From Syntrophomonas wolfei subsp. methylbutyratica (GTDB taxonomy: Bacteria > Bacillota > Syntrophomonadia > Syntrophomonadales > Syntrophomonadaceae): DNA of 64,000 nt. A program made the position numbers and the translations under genes. The stretch is taken from positions 1 through 64,000 of the forward strand of contig NZ_BBQT01000003.1 of NCBI RefSeq assembly GCF_001570625.1, in the 5' to 3' direction. The stretch's first letter is position 1, and every line of letters starts with the position of its first letter. The notes below the pieces were generated by a model, which was not told the DNA's origin, did no database searches, and worked only from the letters and a program-made list of their open reading frames with translations. This document shows, one piece after another, positions 1-8,833 of this stretch.

Positions 1-553
1 CCCTTTAAAAGAAACACAGGCATTGGATTTATTGGAAATCGTTGAAGCACGGCACCAGAATGCATCGACCATCTTCTGTACGCAGTTTGCACCAGGCGGT
101 TGGCATGAGAAGATTGGAGAAGTCACTCTGGCAGACGCCATTCTTGACCGCATTGTCCACGATTCTCACACGATTTTAATCGATGGCCGGGTGTCCATGC
201 GGGAACGGCACGGAATCAACGGTAGTTAAAGAATCAAAACTGGTTTTTAAGGGCACGAACTTGCTCTTTGGAGACATCAGCTGTACCAACTGCGGAGCGA
301 TATTCCTCCCGAACTCAAGAAAGCGAAATGCGGGGTACAACCCCCAAAAGCGGGGACTCTATACGATCCGGGCATCTTGTACGGCAAAGTAAAATACGCT
401 TTGCCGTTGCCCTCCCGCATTTGGCAGATGTGGGGTTGTTTTTAAAGGGTACAACACATGAAATTTTCAAAGAACAAAATATTAATAAAAGTGGTTCTAA
501 TGGTTGCACAAGGTGGCTCTATTTCATGCACAATGTGGCTCTAAAACATCACA
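1..553 (+). mobile_element. Right end of an IS21-family insertion sequence
   Basis: After the istB stop, about 260 bases carry no convincing gene. The end of the element shows the repeated terminal motif usual for IS21 relatives: TGCACAAGGTGGCTCT at 505-520 and TGCACAATGTGGCTCT at 527-542, a 22-base period, with a weaker GTGGTTCT half copy at 491-498. The outer boundary is placed near the ...CATCACA at about 553. This is approximate because the left end is outside the window and target-site duplications cannot be compared. Confidence 0.7.
2..229 (+). CDS. istB: IS21-family IstB helper ATPase, C-terminal fragment
   Basis: Open at the left window edge; about the last 75 residues of a protein of roughly 250. 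The segment containing FAPGGWHEKIG, ADAILDRIVHDS and RVSMRERHGI is the characteristic C-terminus of IstB/DnaC-like helper proteins, which assist the IstA transposase of IS21-family elements. The AAA+ ATPase core lies outside the window. The typical IS21 right-end repeats follow downstream, which supports the call. Family assignment is by motif recognition. Confidence 0.85.
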   Translation, partial: PLKETQALDLLEIVEARHQNASTIFCTQFAPGGWHEKIGEVTLADAILDRIVHDSHTILIDGRVSMRERHGINGS

Positions 554-763
554 CTGCTGGCTTTTTTGGATCGCAGTAAACATACGGTGCATGTAATATG
601 TGATCGTGATTACAATTTAATACACCCGCCCTTTGAAATCGACTTGCAAAAAACTACTGAGATTAGTGTTCTTAAGAGACTCAGCAATGAAGAGACAGAC
701 ATTGTTCGTTCCAAGATTTATATGCAGAAGAATGAAGCGAGGACAGAATCCTGTGTAGGTTGA
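551..763 (+). pseudogene. Truncated gene remnant, possibly an HD-GYP protein C-terminus
   Basis: An open frame starts at the IS boundary and ends in TGA. The translated segment VHVICDRDYNLIHPPFEIDL resembles the short beta-rich tail that follows HD-GYP domains in clostridial proteins (pattern VVxVIxDxxxxxLxxPxEIDL). No start codon with a ribosome site is visible, so it is most simply the 3' part of a gene cut by the IS21-family element. The HD-GYP identification is a weak inference from about 35 residues. Confidence 0.4.
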
Positions 764-764
764 T

Positions 765-1310
765 TTAATCTGGACTTTCAAGAAGTTCGAGTTTTTCAAT
801 TTTCCAGGATTTATCAGCATAAGAAAGGTGAACCGTGAAAAGAAAGGAGTCCTGTTCAGAGTAGCACCCTGAATAAGACCGTCGAAAAATAATGCTACTA
901 TGATTTGGCTGGTAAAAACTGCATTCATTATAATCCGCTTGAGTTAAAACAGGGATACCATCGCAGGGAACAATCGCCAGCTTTTCATTACCCGGAATCC
1001 ACTGTGTATAAGCCTCAACTATATCTGAAGCCAGTTGGGGCTCAAATCCAGGGGAAAGAAAGTTGATGGCCTCATCACTATCATTAGCATGTTGGCTGAT
1101 TAAATATCCGGAAGAGGAATCTACATCTTCCAGCAGAGAAGAGTAGATGGCAAAATCCTTGACCATGGCGGCAAAAGCTTGCTGAACTTCATTTGAGCCT
1201 TGGTTTACAGGATAATAAACTGGAGAAATGCTTAACCCATCCCGTGCTGTAGAATGGGCAAAGGTTAAAACTATAGTTATCAATAGTAAACAAATAATTC
1301 TTTTCGGCAT
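765..1310 (-). CDS. Secreted hypothetical protein
   Basis: About 181 residues. I chose the ATG at 1310 rather than the upstream in-frame GTG because GGAG sits 8 bases before it. The N-terminus (MPKRIICLLLITIVLTFAHS) is a signal peptide, with cleavage probably after HSTA. The mature part is acidic, with aromatic-rich segments (YTQWIPGNEK; FLFTVHLSYADKSWKIEKLELLE) of the kind seen in small SnoaL/NTF2-like extracytoplasmic domains, but I do not recognise a family. It overlaps no other gene and points away from the IS end. Confidence 0.6.
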   Translation of the reverse strand: MPKRIICLLLITIVLTFAHSTARDGLSISPVYYPVNQGSNEVQQAFAAMVKDFAIYSSLLEDVDSSSGYLISQHANDSDEAINFLSPGFEPQLASDIVEAYTQWIPGNEKLAIVPCDGIPVLTQADYNECSFYQPNHSSIIFRRSYSGCYSEQDSFLFTVHLSYADKSWKIEKLELLESPD

Positions 1311-1494
1311 TATTTTCACTCCAGATATTTTTAGTAATTATAGTATAAGACAAATACCAAATATTTACAATTACCAAAAGCAATCTGCTGGAGTAAGTTA
1401 CCAATATTTATTTGCTTTTATATAATATCGCTCAGAAATCCTTCTATCTGAATAACCAGGTACTAAGCCCTAATAGGCTATAGCCGCAATCACC

Positions 1495-1572
1495 GATAAA
1501 AAGTGAGTTAGTAGGCGCTTAAATAGTAAGATGTAGTAGGAATTTAATTAACCCCCTTACTTTACTAATACA
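1495..1572. repeat. Dispersed repeat family B, degenerate copy, in a 335-base gap
   Basis: The gap between the secreted protein and degV holds a copy of a sequence found again at 36198-36297. Both contain AAAGTGA..TTAGTAGG, then AAT(A/G)GTAAGATG(T/C)AGTAGGAA, and an AATTAA-C run ending in a reversed ...TTAC..TTACTAAT. The ends are complementary, so the transcript could fold. Just after it, 1573-1615 has short tandem GGTTAAGCAATAGTTAAGCAAT repeats of unknown meaning. Confidence 0.5.
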
Positions 1573-1645
1573 ATAGTTGAACGATGGTTAAGCAATAGTT
1601 AAGCAATCGCTAAACTACTGTTCGTCGTCTTCCGCCTTCCGTCAA

Positions 1646-2491
1646 CTAAACCTCATGAAAACACACCCCGAGTAATCCTGGTCCGGTGTGTACTCCGAGT
1701 GCCGGGCTTATATCTGAAGTTATTACTTCCCTGATATTGGGGAGATTACGCATTCTTTCTAATATGGCTTCACATTCCGCTTTGGCACCCCCGTGCAGAA
1801 TAGCTAGGTTGAAGGGTTTGTCTTTCATAGATTGTTCTACCAGTTCAATAAGTTTATCTATGGATTTTTTTCGTCCTTTAGCTTTACAGAAGGTAAAATA
1901 TTTTCCTTCTAAATTAACCGAAATGATAGGTTTCAGATGCAAAAATTCTCCCAGCATGCTGGCAACCAACCCGATTCTTCCGCCGCGACGCAGGTATTCC
2001 AAGGTTTCAATAACATAATAAAGATGCATTTTACTTTGCAGTTTCTTCTGGTTTTCCAGTATTTTATCGAAGCTCCACCCATTGGCAATATTGCGGGCAG
2101 CGTCCAGCACCAACCAACCGGTTCCCATGGATAGAGTTTTGGTGTCAATCACTTCTACTTTCATATCTTGAATGTCTTTGGCGATAAGCTTCACCGCTTG
2201 AAAGGTTCCCGAGAGCCCGCTGGAGATGTGAACAGCCAGCACATGAGTAAAGCCCTCGCTACGAATTTTATCAAAGATCTCTTGGATTTCTTGTAATGGC
2301 GGCATAGCAGTGGTAGGGATTTCCTGGGGCATACGGGCATAAACCTCTTCGGGTTGAATATCCACCCGGTCGGCGTATTCTTGATGGGGATAGATTACTC
2401 TGGCGGAAACAACCTTAATATTAAATTTTTCAATAAAGCTGCGAGGCAGGTCACACATGCTATCACATAGCAGGGCTATCTTTTCTTGCAA
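1646..2491 (-). CDS. DegV family fatty-acid-binding protein
   Basis: 281 residues with the DegV fold: N-terminal IALLCDSMCDLP, then VHISSGLSGTFQ (serine/glycine lipid carboxylate-binding loop), ETLEYLRRGGRIG, and C-terminal GPGLLGVCF. DegV proteins (FakB-like) bind single fatty acids and in Firmicutes can present them to a fatty-acid kinase. No kinase gene is visible here. Start: GGGAG directly abuts an in-frame ATG at 2500, but lies 9 bases before the TTG at 2491, which also gives the family-typical N-terminus, so TTG is preferred. Confidence 0.88.
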   Translation of the reverse strand: MQEKIALLCDSMCDLPRSFIEKFNIKVVSARVIYPHQEYADRVDIQPEEVYARMPQEIPTTAMPPLQEIQEIFDKIRSEGFTHVLAVHISSGLSGTFQAVKLIAKDIQDMKVEVIDTKTLSMGTGWLVLDAARNIANGWSFDKILENQKKLQSKMHLYYVIETLEYLRRGGRIGLVASMLGEFLHLKPIISVNLEGKYFTFCKAKGRKKSIDKLIELVEQSMKDKPFNLAILHGGAKAECEAILERMRNLPNIREVITSDISPALGVHTGPGLLGVCFHEV

Positions 2492-2670
2492 AATATTCAT
2501 CTCCCTTATAAATCTAATTTTTACCAATATAACCTGTCCATAAGCTCTAACCTTTTATGAAGCACTTGTATCCGGAGGAAACTAAAGCATTCAGCAAAAG
2601 TAAGCTAATTATCTTAACTATAATATAATACTAAGCATATTGTAGATGATTTTTAGTAGTTTGGGCAAAA

Positions 2671-2858
2671 AAATATAACGAGGCGAAATATTCCCCCGCA
2701 TCCACAATAGTGAGCGAAGCGAACATCAGTGGTGCCCGCAGGGTGCTTCTTTAAGCTGCCGGGCTTCAATAAATAAAGAAAACAGGCGGCGGGTTCTAAT
2801 CCCCCGCCTCGTTGCAGCGCTGTGTTGAAACTGCTCCGCAGTTTCTTCCGATGCTTAA
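2671..2858 (+). repeat. Dispersed structured repeat family A, copy 1
   Basis: A long intergenic repeat delimited by AACGAGGCG (2677-2685) and its complement CGCCTCGTT (2805-2813), followed by a compact hairpin GAAACTGC-TCC-GCAGTTTC (2827-2845) and the tail TTCCGATGCTTAAA. Nearly the same unit recurs at 5391-5560, a shorter version at 33999-34130, and a reversed tail at 20407-20456. It holds no believable gene; an open frame across it on the minus strand is a by-product. It lies just upstream of the ylxM promoter. Confidence 0.85.
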
Positions 2859-2866
2859 ACGAATAT

Positions 2867-2895
2867 TTGACATCAGCGAACAATATAAGTAATAT
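2867..2895 (+). promoter_or_regulatory. Sigma-A type promoter for ylxM-ffh
   Basis: TTGACA (2867-2872), exactly 17 bases, then TAATAT (2890-2895): a near-consensus vegetative promoter. It begins 9 bases after repeat A copy 1 and gives a leader of about 35-40 bases before the ylxM start. Confidence 0.8.
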
Positions 2896-2938
2896 TGTTG
2901 TGTAAAGCAATTTCCCTTTACGAAGGAGAAGAGTTGCT

Positions 2939-3283
2939 ATGCTGGAGAAAACAGAACATATGATTATGCTTAAAGATTTTTATGGTCCTTTGCTGACTTT
3001 AACACAGCAGGATCTTATGAGTCTTTATTATGAAGATGACTGGTCTTTATCCGAGATTGCAGAAAACAGAGGAACTAGTCGTCAGGCGGTTTATGATGTG
3101 CTTAAAAGAGCTGAAACTGCGCTACAGGAATATGAAGAACGGCTGGGACTGGTTGATAAATTCGTACTTACCCGCCGGGGATTGGAAGAAGCCTATGCTT
3201 TATTGAAAAAGACAGGCTGTTTGGGGCAGAAAGAAATAGAAAAGGCTATTGAAATCCTCCATGAAATAATGGAATCGGTATAA
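2939..3283 (+). CDS. ylxM: YlxM/p13-like SRP-associated HTH protein
   Basis: 114 residues. Contains a sigma-70 region-4-like helix-turn-helix (LSEIAENRGTSRQAVYDVLKR, about residues 38-58), as in YlxM, which is encoded immediately before ffh in most Firmicutes and modulates SRP GTPase activity. An AAGGAG ribosome site lies 10 bases before ATG. The next gene, ffh, starts 12 bases after the stop, so they form one operon. Confidence 0.9.
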   Translation: MLEKTEHMIMLKDFYGPLLTLTQQDLMSLYYEDDWSLSEIAENRGTSRQAVYDVLKRAETALQEYEERLGLVDKFVLTRRGLEEAYALLKKTGCLGQKEIEKAIEILHEIMESV

Positions 3284-3295
3284 AGGAGAGATACC

Positions 3296-4642
3296 GTGGC
3301 ATTTGAAGGTTTATCAGATCGACTACAGGATATTTTCAAAAAGCTTCGAGGAAAAGGCAAAATAGGTGAAGAAGATGTAAAGACCGCGATGCGGGAAGTA
3401 CGGCTGGCCCTCCTGGAGGCGGATGTCAATTTTAAAGTGGTCAAGGATTTTGTGGAGCGGGTTCGGCAGAGGGCTGTGGGGCAGGAGGTATTGCAGAGCC
3501 TGACCCCGGGACAGCAAATCATCAAGGTTGTTCACGATGAAATGACGGCTTTGATGGGAGGAAGCGAAAGTAAATTAAACCTTGCTGCGAAACCCCCTTC
3601 AATATATATGCTGGTGGGACTGCAAGGAGCTGGAAAAACCACTACGGTGGCTAAACTTGGGCGAAATTTGCTTAAACAGGGAAGAAGGCCGGTACTGGTT
3701 GCTGGTGATATCTATCGCCCGGCTGCTATTAAACAGTTGCAGGTTTTAGGCGAGCAGGTAGGAATACCCGTTTTCTCCATGGGTCAATCAAATCCAGTGG
3801 ATATTGCCAGGGCTTCCCTGGAATATGCCCGTAGCCAAAATCGGGACATAGTTATTTTAGATACTGCTGGAAGGCTGCATATCAATGAAGAACTGATGGA
3901 TGAACTGAAGCAGATAAAATCGGCGATTAATCCCCATGAAATTCTGCTGGTGGTTGATGCCATGACCGGGCAGGATGCAGTCAATGTGGCCGAGTCCTTC
4001 AACCGGGACTTGGGATTGACCGGAGTAATACTAACCAAGCTCGATGGAGATACCAGAGGTGGTGCTGCTCTTTCTGTCAAAGCGGTTACGGGTTGCCCTA
4101 TAAAATATGTAGGTATGGGGGAGAAGCTGGATGCTTTGGAAACCTTTTTCCCCGATCGAATGGCATCCCGTATACTAGGTATGGGTGATATCCTGAGCCT
4201 GGTTGAGAAAGCCCAGGCCAATATTGATCAGGAAAAAGCCCGGGAAATGGAACGGAAAATTCGTAAACAGGAGTTTACTTTGGAGGATTTCTTGGAACAG
4301 ATGCAGCAGGTAAGATCAATGGGGCCTCTGGATGAATTGTTGGGAATGATTCCTGGGATCGGGAAACAGATGAAGGGTTTCAAAGGAGAGTTTGATGAAA
4401 GAGAGATATTAAGAATTGAAGCCATAATAAAATCCATGACATTGCAGGAAAGAAGAGATACCTCTATCATTAATGGAAGCAGGAAGAAAAGAATTGCCCG
4501 GGGGAGTGGAACCAAGGTTCAGGAGGTAAATCGTCTATTAAAGCAGTTTGAAGAATCCAGAAAATTGATGAAACAGTTTGCTGACCTTGGCGGGAAAAAA
4601 GGAAAACGAGGGGGAATGCCCCCTATAAGATTTCCGTTTTAA
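3296..4642 (+). CDS. ffh: Signal recognition particle protein Ffh
   Basis: 448 residues, GTG start after AAGGAGAG. NG GTPase: P-loop GLQGAGKTT, DTAGRLHIN, TKLDGDTRGGAAL, and the closing GMGEKLDALE. A methionine-rich M domain follows (MIPGIGKQMKG, RIARGSGTKVQEVNRLLKQF) and ends in a basic, glycine-rich tail. It binds 4.5S/6S SRP RNA and signal peptides of nascent membrane proteins. Normal family length. A weak hairpin lies in the 130-base gap before rpsP. Confidence 0.98.
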   Translation: MAFEGLSDRLQDIFKKLRGKGKIGEEDVKTAMREVRLALLEADVNFKVVKDFVERVRQRAVGQEVLQSLTPGQQIIKVVHDEMTALMGGSESKLNLAAKPPSIYMLVGLQGAGKTTTVAKLGRNLLKQGRRPVLVAGDIYRPAAIKQLQVLGEQVGIPVFSMGQSNPVDIARASLEYARSQNRDIVILDTAGRLHINEELMDELKQIKSAINPHEILLVVDAMTGQDAVNVAESFNRDLGLTGVILTKLDGDTRGGAALSVKAVTGCPIKYVGMGEKLDALETFFPDRMASRILGMGDILSLVEKAQANIDQEKAREMERKIRKQEFTLEDFLEQMQQVRSMGPLDELLGMIPGIGKQMKGFKGEFDEREILRIEAIIKSMTLQERRDTSIINGSRKKRIARGSGTKVQEVNRLLKQFEESRKLMKQFADLGGKKGKRGGMPPIRFPF

Positions 4643-4772
4643 CCCGGATGTTCGAAGGCCAGTGCAGTGGTGAAAAGCTAAACGGGGTGTTTGAGTGCTA
4701 AAAGCCTACTGGGAATATTAATCCCTCATCCCGCTTTTGTTAAATTTCAGGTTAATTTAAGGAGGTGAATAC

Positions 4773-5039
4773 GTGGCAACAAGAATCAGACTGAGGAGAA
4801 TGGGAGCCAAGAAGAGTCCCTTTTACCGGTTGGTAGTAGCCGATTCAAGATACCCCAGAGATGGCAGATTTATTGAAGAATTGGGATATTACAATCCTTC
4901 CACCACTCCGGCGACAGTAAATATTGATGAAGAAAAAGCACTTAAATGGTTGGCCAGTGGAGCTAAACCTTCTGATACAGCTAAGTCGCTTTTGCAAAAA
5001 CAGGGAATTATGGCCCGCTTCGCGGAAATTCGCAAGTAA
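4773..5039 (+). CDS. rpsP: 30S ribosomal protein S16
   Basis: 88 residues, GTG start with AAGGAGGTGA ahead of it. The N-terminus [22 protein letters not shown] is the S16 signature, and [14 protein letters not shown] follows. Belongs to the conserved rpsP-KH-rimM-trmD-rplS set. Confidence 0.98.
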   Translation: MATRIRLRRMGAKKSPFYRLVVADSRYPRDGRFIEELGYYNPSTTPATVNIDEEKALKWLASGAKPSDTAKSLLQKQGIMARFAEIRK

Positions 5040-5067
5040 TATAAGAGCCAGGCAGGGGGGAAATTTA

Positions 5068-5304
5068 GTGAAAGAACTGGTGGAGTATATTGCCAAATCC
5101 CTGGTAGATAATCCAGACGAGGTTGAGGTCAGAGAAAGCGAAGGGGAAAGATCCACGGTACTGGAACTTAAGGTGGCCGCCGATGATATGGGAAAGGTTA
5201 TCGGAAAACAGGGCAAGATTGCCAAGGCCATTCGTACTCTGACTAAAGCAACAGCAGCCAAAGAAGGGAAAAGGGTAGCAGTAGAAATAGTAAAGGAGGG
5301 CTAA
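5068..5304 (+). CDS. khpA: KH-domain RNA-binding protein (KhpA/YlqC)
   Basis: 78 residues with GTG start; GGGGGG lies just upstream. A single KH domain with GKVIGKQGKIAKAIRTL, the GxxG RNA-binding loop. Lies 28 bases after rpsP, as in other Firmicutes. KhpA acts with KhpB as a global RNA-binding partner in Gram-positive bacteria. A longer open frame upstream of the GTG overlaps rpsP and is not the real start. Confidence 0.92.
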   Translation: MKELVEYIAKSLVDNPDEVEVRESEGERSTVLELKVAADDMGKVIGKQGKIAKAIRTLTKATAAKEGKRVAVEIVKEG

Positions 5305-5322
5305 TTTATTAGCCCTTTCTAT
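5297..5322 (+). terminator. Intrinsic terminator after khpA
   Basis: AGGGCTAA-TTTA-TTAGCCCT followed by TTCTATTT. The 8-bp perfect stem includes the khpA stop codon. It probably separates ylxM-ffh-rpsP-khpA transcription from rimM, at least in part. Confidence 0.7.
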
Positions 5323-5390
5323 TTGATATTATGCGGGTACTTTAGCGTTGATGCGGGGCATTAACCGGGCATGGGCCGGAACGCTTTTAT

Positions 5391-5560
5391 AACGAGGCGA
5401 AATATGACCCCCGCATCCATAATAGTGAGCGAAGCGAACATCAGTGGTGCCCGCAGGGTGCTAAGCGGTCGCCTATTAACAAAACAGGCGGCGGGTTCTA
5501 ATCCCCGCCTCGTTGCAGCGCTGTGTTGAAACTGCTCCGCAGTTTCTTCCGATGCTTAAA
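5391..5560 (+). repeat. Dispersed structured repeat family A, copy 2
   Basis: Same architecture as copy 1: AACGAGGCG (5391-5399) pairs with CGCCTCGTT (5506-5514). The internal block ATAGTGAGCGAAGCGAACAT and GGTGCCCGCAGGGTGC is identical to copy 1, then comes the GAAACTGC-TCC-GCAGTTTC hairpin and the GATGCTTAAA tail. It fills most of the 295-base gap between khpA and rimM, an unusual interruption of this conserved operon. Confidence 0.85.
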
Positions 5561-5599
5561 AGCTATTTGGATGAAAAATAGAGTCCGGGAGGCGATGGC

Positions 5600-6118
5600 T
5601 TGAATAGTGATAAGTTGGTGGCTATTGGGAAAATTGCCGGAACTTATGGTTATGCAGGATGGCTTAAGGTGATTCCCCTTACTGATTTCCCGGAACGTTT
5701 TTATAAGCTGGATAAGGTTATTCTAAATCAGGGAGGAAAGCTGGGGACATTCCTTGTTGATGGGCTTAAGGCTCATAATAATTTCTATCTATTCAAGTTT
5801 AGTGGAATCGATACAGTGGAAGTTGCCCAGGGCTTTCAAAATGGGATTTTGCAGATTGATGAGAGTGAACTTTATCCCTTACCTGAAGGTTATTTCTACC
5901 ACTTCCAACTCCAGGGACTTTCTGTATACGATGAAGAAAAGGGCCTGCTGGGGGAGTTAACGGATATAATCGAAACCGGGGCCAATGATGTTTATGTAGT
6001 GGATTCTCCCCAATATGGAGAAATACTTATTCCCGCTATTAAAGATGTTATCCTAGCGGTAAAGCTGGAAGAAAAGCGCATGGAGATTAAGCTTTTACCG
6101 GGCTTGATTGAAGATTGA
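5600..6118 (+). CDS. rimM: 16S rRNA processing protein RimM
   Basis: 172 residues, TTG start after GGGAGG. N-terminal RimM domain ([28 protein letters not shown]) and C-terminal PRC-barrel ([20 protein letters not shown], about 125-145). Assists 30S head maturation near S19. Followed at 7 bases by trmD. Confidence 0.95.
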   Translation: MNSDKLVAIGKIAGTYGYAGWLKVIPLTDFPERFYKLDKVILNQGGKLGTFLVDGLKAHNNFYLFKFSGIDTVEVAQGFQNGILQIDESELYPLPEGYFYHFQLQGLSVYDEEKGLLGELTDIIETGANDVYVVDSPQYGEILIPAIKDVILAVKLEEKRMEIKLLPGLIED

Positions 6119-6125
6119 GGTAATT

Positions 6126-6860
6126 ATGAAGATAGATATTTTAACCCTGTTTCCTGAGATGTTTGTCTCTCCCTTTAATGAGAGCATAATAAAAAGGGCC
6201 CGGGAACAGGGAATTATCACTATCAATATTACAAATATCCGGGATTTTGCTCAGGATCGGCAGCAACAGGTGGATGATTACCCTTATGGTGGGGGAGCAG
6301 GCATGGTTTTAAAAGCTAATGTCTTGGGAACTGCTATAGAAGAAGTGAAAGGCCCCGATACATGGGTGCTGTATATGTCTCCCCAGGGCAAGCCGCTTAA
6401 CCAGGACAGGGTGTGGGAATTAGCCAGAAGGAAGGAACTGCTCATTGTCTGTGGTCATTATGAAGGAATAGACGAGAGAGTTATGGCCATGGTAGATGAG
6501 GAAATCTCCATAGGTGATTATATACTAACCGGAGGTGAACTTCCGGCTATGGTTTTGGTCGATGCTATAGCTAGATTGATACCAGGAGTTTTGGGCGATG
6601 AGAATTCAGCTATGGAAGAATCCTTTAGTTGCTCACTGCTGGAATATCCGCAGTACACCAGACCGGCTAGCTATGGTGAGCAGGAAGTTCCGGAAGTTCT
6701 TCTTTCCGGGCACCATGAAAATATCCGGCGTTGGAGAAAAAAACAGAGTCTTTTGCGTACTCTCTTGAAACGCCCCGATCTTTTATTGAAGAAATGCTTT
6801 GATGAAGAAGAAAAAAGCTTGTTGGAGGAAATACTATTCCACAGGGAGAATAAGCGTTGA
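6126..6860 (+). CDS. trmD: tRNA (guanine37-N1)-methyltransferase TrmD
   Basis: 244 residues from the ATG at 6126, which has GAGG ahead of it; a longer in-frame TTG start overlaps rimM and is less likely. SPOUT enzyme with the trefoil-knot motifs [25 protein letters not shown] and [16 protein letters not shown], and the late [14 protein letters not shown]. It uses AdoMet to make m1G37. Confidence 0.97.
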   Translation: MKIDILTLFPEMFVSPFNESIIKRAREQGIITINITNIRDFAQDRQQQVDDYPYGGGAGMVLKANVLGTAIEEVKGPDTWVLYMSPQGKPLNQDRVWELARRKELLIVCGHYEGIDERVMAMVDEEISIGDYILTGGELPAMVLVDAIARLIPGVLGDENSAMEESFSCSLLEYPQYTRPASYGEQEVPEVLLSGHHENIRRWRKKQSLLRTLLKRPDLLLKKCFDEEEKSLLEEILFHRENKR

Positions 6861-7435
6861 GAAAAGCGAAAGTATACATCGCTCTGTTACACTATCCGAT
6901 GTATAACAAGCGTATGGAAATAATAACCACTTCTATCACCAACCTGGATTTGCATGACATCTCCCGGGTAGCGCGTACCTATGATGTAGATGCGTTTTTT
7001 CTGGTCCATCCTTCCCCTAACCAACAGGAATTGATAAGAGATATTATTTCTTACTGGCAGGATGGTTATGGGGGCCAATACAACCCTGACCGGAAAGATG
7101 CTTTCAATATCATAAAAAGTGCTGAAACTTTGGAAGAAGTGCAAGAATACCTGGAGAGTATGAATGGAGAAAAGGTTTTTACGGTAGCTACGGATGCTCG
7201 ATTATATGCCAATACCATTAGCTATAGCCAGCTGAAAAACATGGTTTTTAATGAAGAGAAATCATTTTTACTCCTCTTTGGCACCGGTTGGGGAATACAA
7301 AAGGAAATAATGGAGAGTTGTGATTATATATTACAACCCATCGAAGCGAAGCGGAACTATAATCACCTGTCGGTTCGCAGCGCTGTATCGATAATTTTGG
7401 ATCGCTTGTTAGGAGAATACTGGTTTAACCTATAG
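6857..7435 (+). CDS. SAM-dependent RNA methyltransferase family protein (SPOUT-like)
   Basis: 192 residues. Its TTG start overlaps the trmD stop by 4 bases, a translationally coupled arrangement. The sequence [40 protein letters not shown], a later [15 protein letters not shown] and the closing [19 protein letters not shown] match the RNA_Me_trans (DUF) family found next to trmD in clostridia. The substrate is unknown. SPOUT-like folding is inferred from the GTGWG and NHLSVRSA segments. Confidence 0.85.
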   Translation: MRKAKVYIALLHYPMYNKRMEIITTSITNLDLHDISRVARTYDVDAFFLVHPSPNQQELIRDIISYWQDGYGGQYNPDRKDAFNIIKSAETLEEVQEYLESMNGEKVFTVATDARLYANTISYSQLKNMVFNEEKSFLLLFGTGWGIQKEIMESCDYILQPIEAKRNYNHLSVRSAVSIILDRLLGEYWFNL

Positions 7436-7442
7436 TTTTTTC

Positions 7443-7471
7443 TTGAGATTATGGGTATCCTGTGATAAAAT
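7443..7471 (+). promoter_or_regulatory. Sigma-A type promoter for rplS
   Basis: TTGAGA (7443-7448), 17 bases, TAAAAT (7466-7471). It lies just after the upstream stop codon and gives rplS its own leader of about 65-70 bases. The leader contains AAGGTGG and a complementary CACCTT that could pair near the ribosome site, possibly an L19 autoregulatory leader; that part is speculative. Confidence 0.6.
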
Positions 7472-7546
7472 ATTTTTGTTCTGTGTAAAAAAGGTGGTCC
7501 GCTGCATTAAACTAAAATGTATGAACACCTTCTGGAAGGAGGTTGG

Positions 7547-7900
7547 ATGATGCAAAACATAATCAAGTCTATCGAAGAGGAATACTATAAGAAAGACCTG
7601 CCTCGCTTCGGCCCCGGCGATACCGTCAAGGTTCATGTCAAGGTGGTGGAGGGTACCCGGGAAAGGCTTCAGGTTTTTGAAGGAACGGTAATAAAGATTA
7701 GAGGCACCGGTTTGTCCCAAACTTTTACCGTAAGGAGAACCACATCTGGGGTTGGAGTAGAAAGGACATTTCCTCTGCATTCTCCCAAAATTGCCCGAAT
7801 CGAAGTGACCAGAAGGGGCAAGGTTCGCAGGGGACGCCTGTACTATCTCCGCCAATTGACGGGCAAGAAGGCCCGGGTAAAAGAAAAAGGCAGGTATTAA
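7547..7900 (+). CDS. rplS: 50S ribosomal protein L19
   Basis: 117 residues. Two adjacent ATG codons follow AAGGAGG (spacing 4 or 7); the second, at 7550, is equally possible. Typical L19 sequence: [54 protein letters not shown] and [20 protein letters not shown]. Confidence 0.97.
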   Translation: MMQNIIKSIEEEYYKKDLPRFGPGDTVKVHVKVVEGTRERLQVFEGTVIKIRGTGLSQTFTVRRTTSGVGVERTFPLHSPKIARIEVTRRGKVRRGRLYYLRQLTGKKARVKEKGRY

Positions 7901-7917
7901 GATTAATAATGACGAAG

Positions 7918-7945
7918 GAGAATACCAGCAGGTATTCTCTTTTTT
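7918..7945 (+). terminator. Intrinsic terminator after rplS
   Basis: GAGAATACC-AGCA-GGTATTCTC, a 9-bp perfect stem with tetraloop, followed by TTTTTT. Confidence 0.9.
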
Positions 7946-7993
7946 CTTAAGCTGATAAAAAGGTTTTCAACTTTAGAAAAAGGAGGAAATACC

Positions 7994-8830
7994 TTGACTA
8001 TTAACTGGTTCCCAGGCCACATGGTAAAGGCCAGGAGAGAAATAGAAAAGAACATAAAACTGGTTGACATAGCTTTAATACTGCTCGATGCCCGGGCTCC
8101 TTTTTCCTGCCGGAATAGCGATTTAGAGAAGATAGCCAGGAATAAGAAAGTTGTAATGGTATTAAACAAGGCTGACCTGGCCTCGCCGGAAGCAATCCGT
8201 CATTATATGCAAGCTCTTGAGCAGGAGGGTTTTCTGGTAGTTGCCATGGATTCTCTCAGCGGTAAGGGTCGTCAAGCAGTTTTAAGAATGGCAAAATCAG
8301 CCTTCCAGGAGAAGGCGGAGGAATTGCAAAGAAAAGGTAGAAGGCCAAGAGCTATCCGAGCGATGATAATGGGGGTTCCCAATATCGGGAAATCTACTTT
8401 CTTAAACTCTCTGGTGGGGCAGAAAATTGCCCAGACCGGAGCCAAGCCGGGGGTAACCAGAGGTAAACAATGGGTACGGCTGCGTGAAGATATAGAATTA
8501 CTGGATACACCAGGCTTGATGTGGCCCCGGGTTGAAAGTGAGGAACAGGGATTAAAACTGGCTCTTTTAGATATAGTGGGGGAGAATGCTTATAGCGAGT
8601 ATGAGGTAGGACTTTACTTGCTCTCTATTTTAAAAGATAAACACCCGCAAATCCTGCTGGAGAAGCTGGGATTGGATGCAGGAAACCAACTTGAAGAAGA
8701 GATGCTGGCGAAGATAGCCGGGAAAAGAGGTTACCTGCTTAAAGGAGGAGTACCCGACCTGGATAAAACCTGCCAGGTCTTGCTGCAGGAATTCCGGCGG
8801 GGAAAACTGGGAAATATCAGCTTGGATTAA
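7994..8830 (+). CDS. rbgA: Ribosome biogenesis GTPase RbgA (YlqF)
   Basis: 278 residues, TTG start 6 bases after AAGGAGG. Circularly permuted GTPase: G4 NKAD (about 56-59) precedes G1 GVPNIGKST (about 130) and G3 DTPG (about 175). The N-terminal INWFPGHMVKARREIE is diagnostic of YlqF/RbgA, which acts in late 50S assembly. A C-terminal helical ANTAR-like domain completes the usual length. Confidence 0.96.
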   Translation: MTINWFPGHMVKARREIEKNIKLVDIALILLDARAPFSCRNSDLEKIARNKKVVMVLNKADLASPEAIRHYMQALEQEGFLVVAMDSLSGKGRQAVLRMAKSAFQEKAEELQRKGRRPRAIRAMIMGVPNIGKSTFLNSLVGQKIAQTGAKPGVTRGKQWVRLREDIELLDTPGLMWPRVESEEQGLKLALLDIVGENAYSEYEVGLYLLSILKDKHPQILLEKLGLDAGNQLEEEMLAKIAGKRGYLLKGGVPDLDKTCQVLLQEFRRGKLGNISLD

Positions 8831-8833
8831 AGC

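Noticed and set aside
183-392. 69-codon plus-strand frame with CPCG and CTNC motifs after istB
   Set aside because: Overlaps the end of istB, no ribosome site, and the region is IS non-coding end; the cysteine spacing looks accidental.
2653-2910. 85-codon minus-strand open frame before ylxM
   Set aside because: It lies entirely across repeat A copy 1 and the ylxM promoter, has no ribosome site and an implausible composition.
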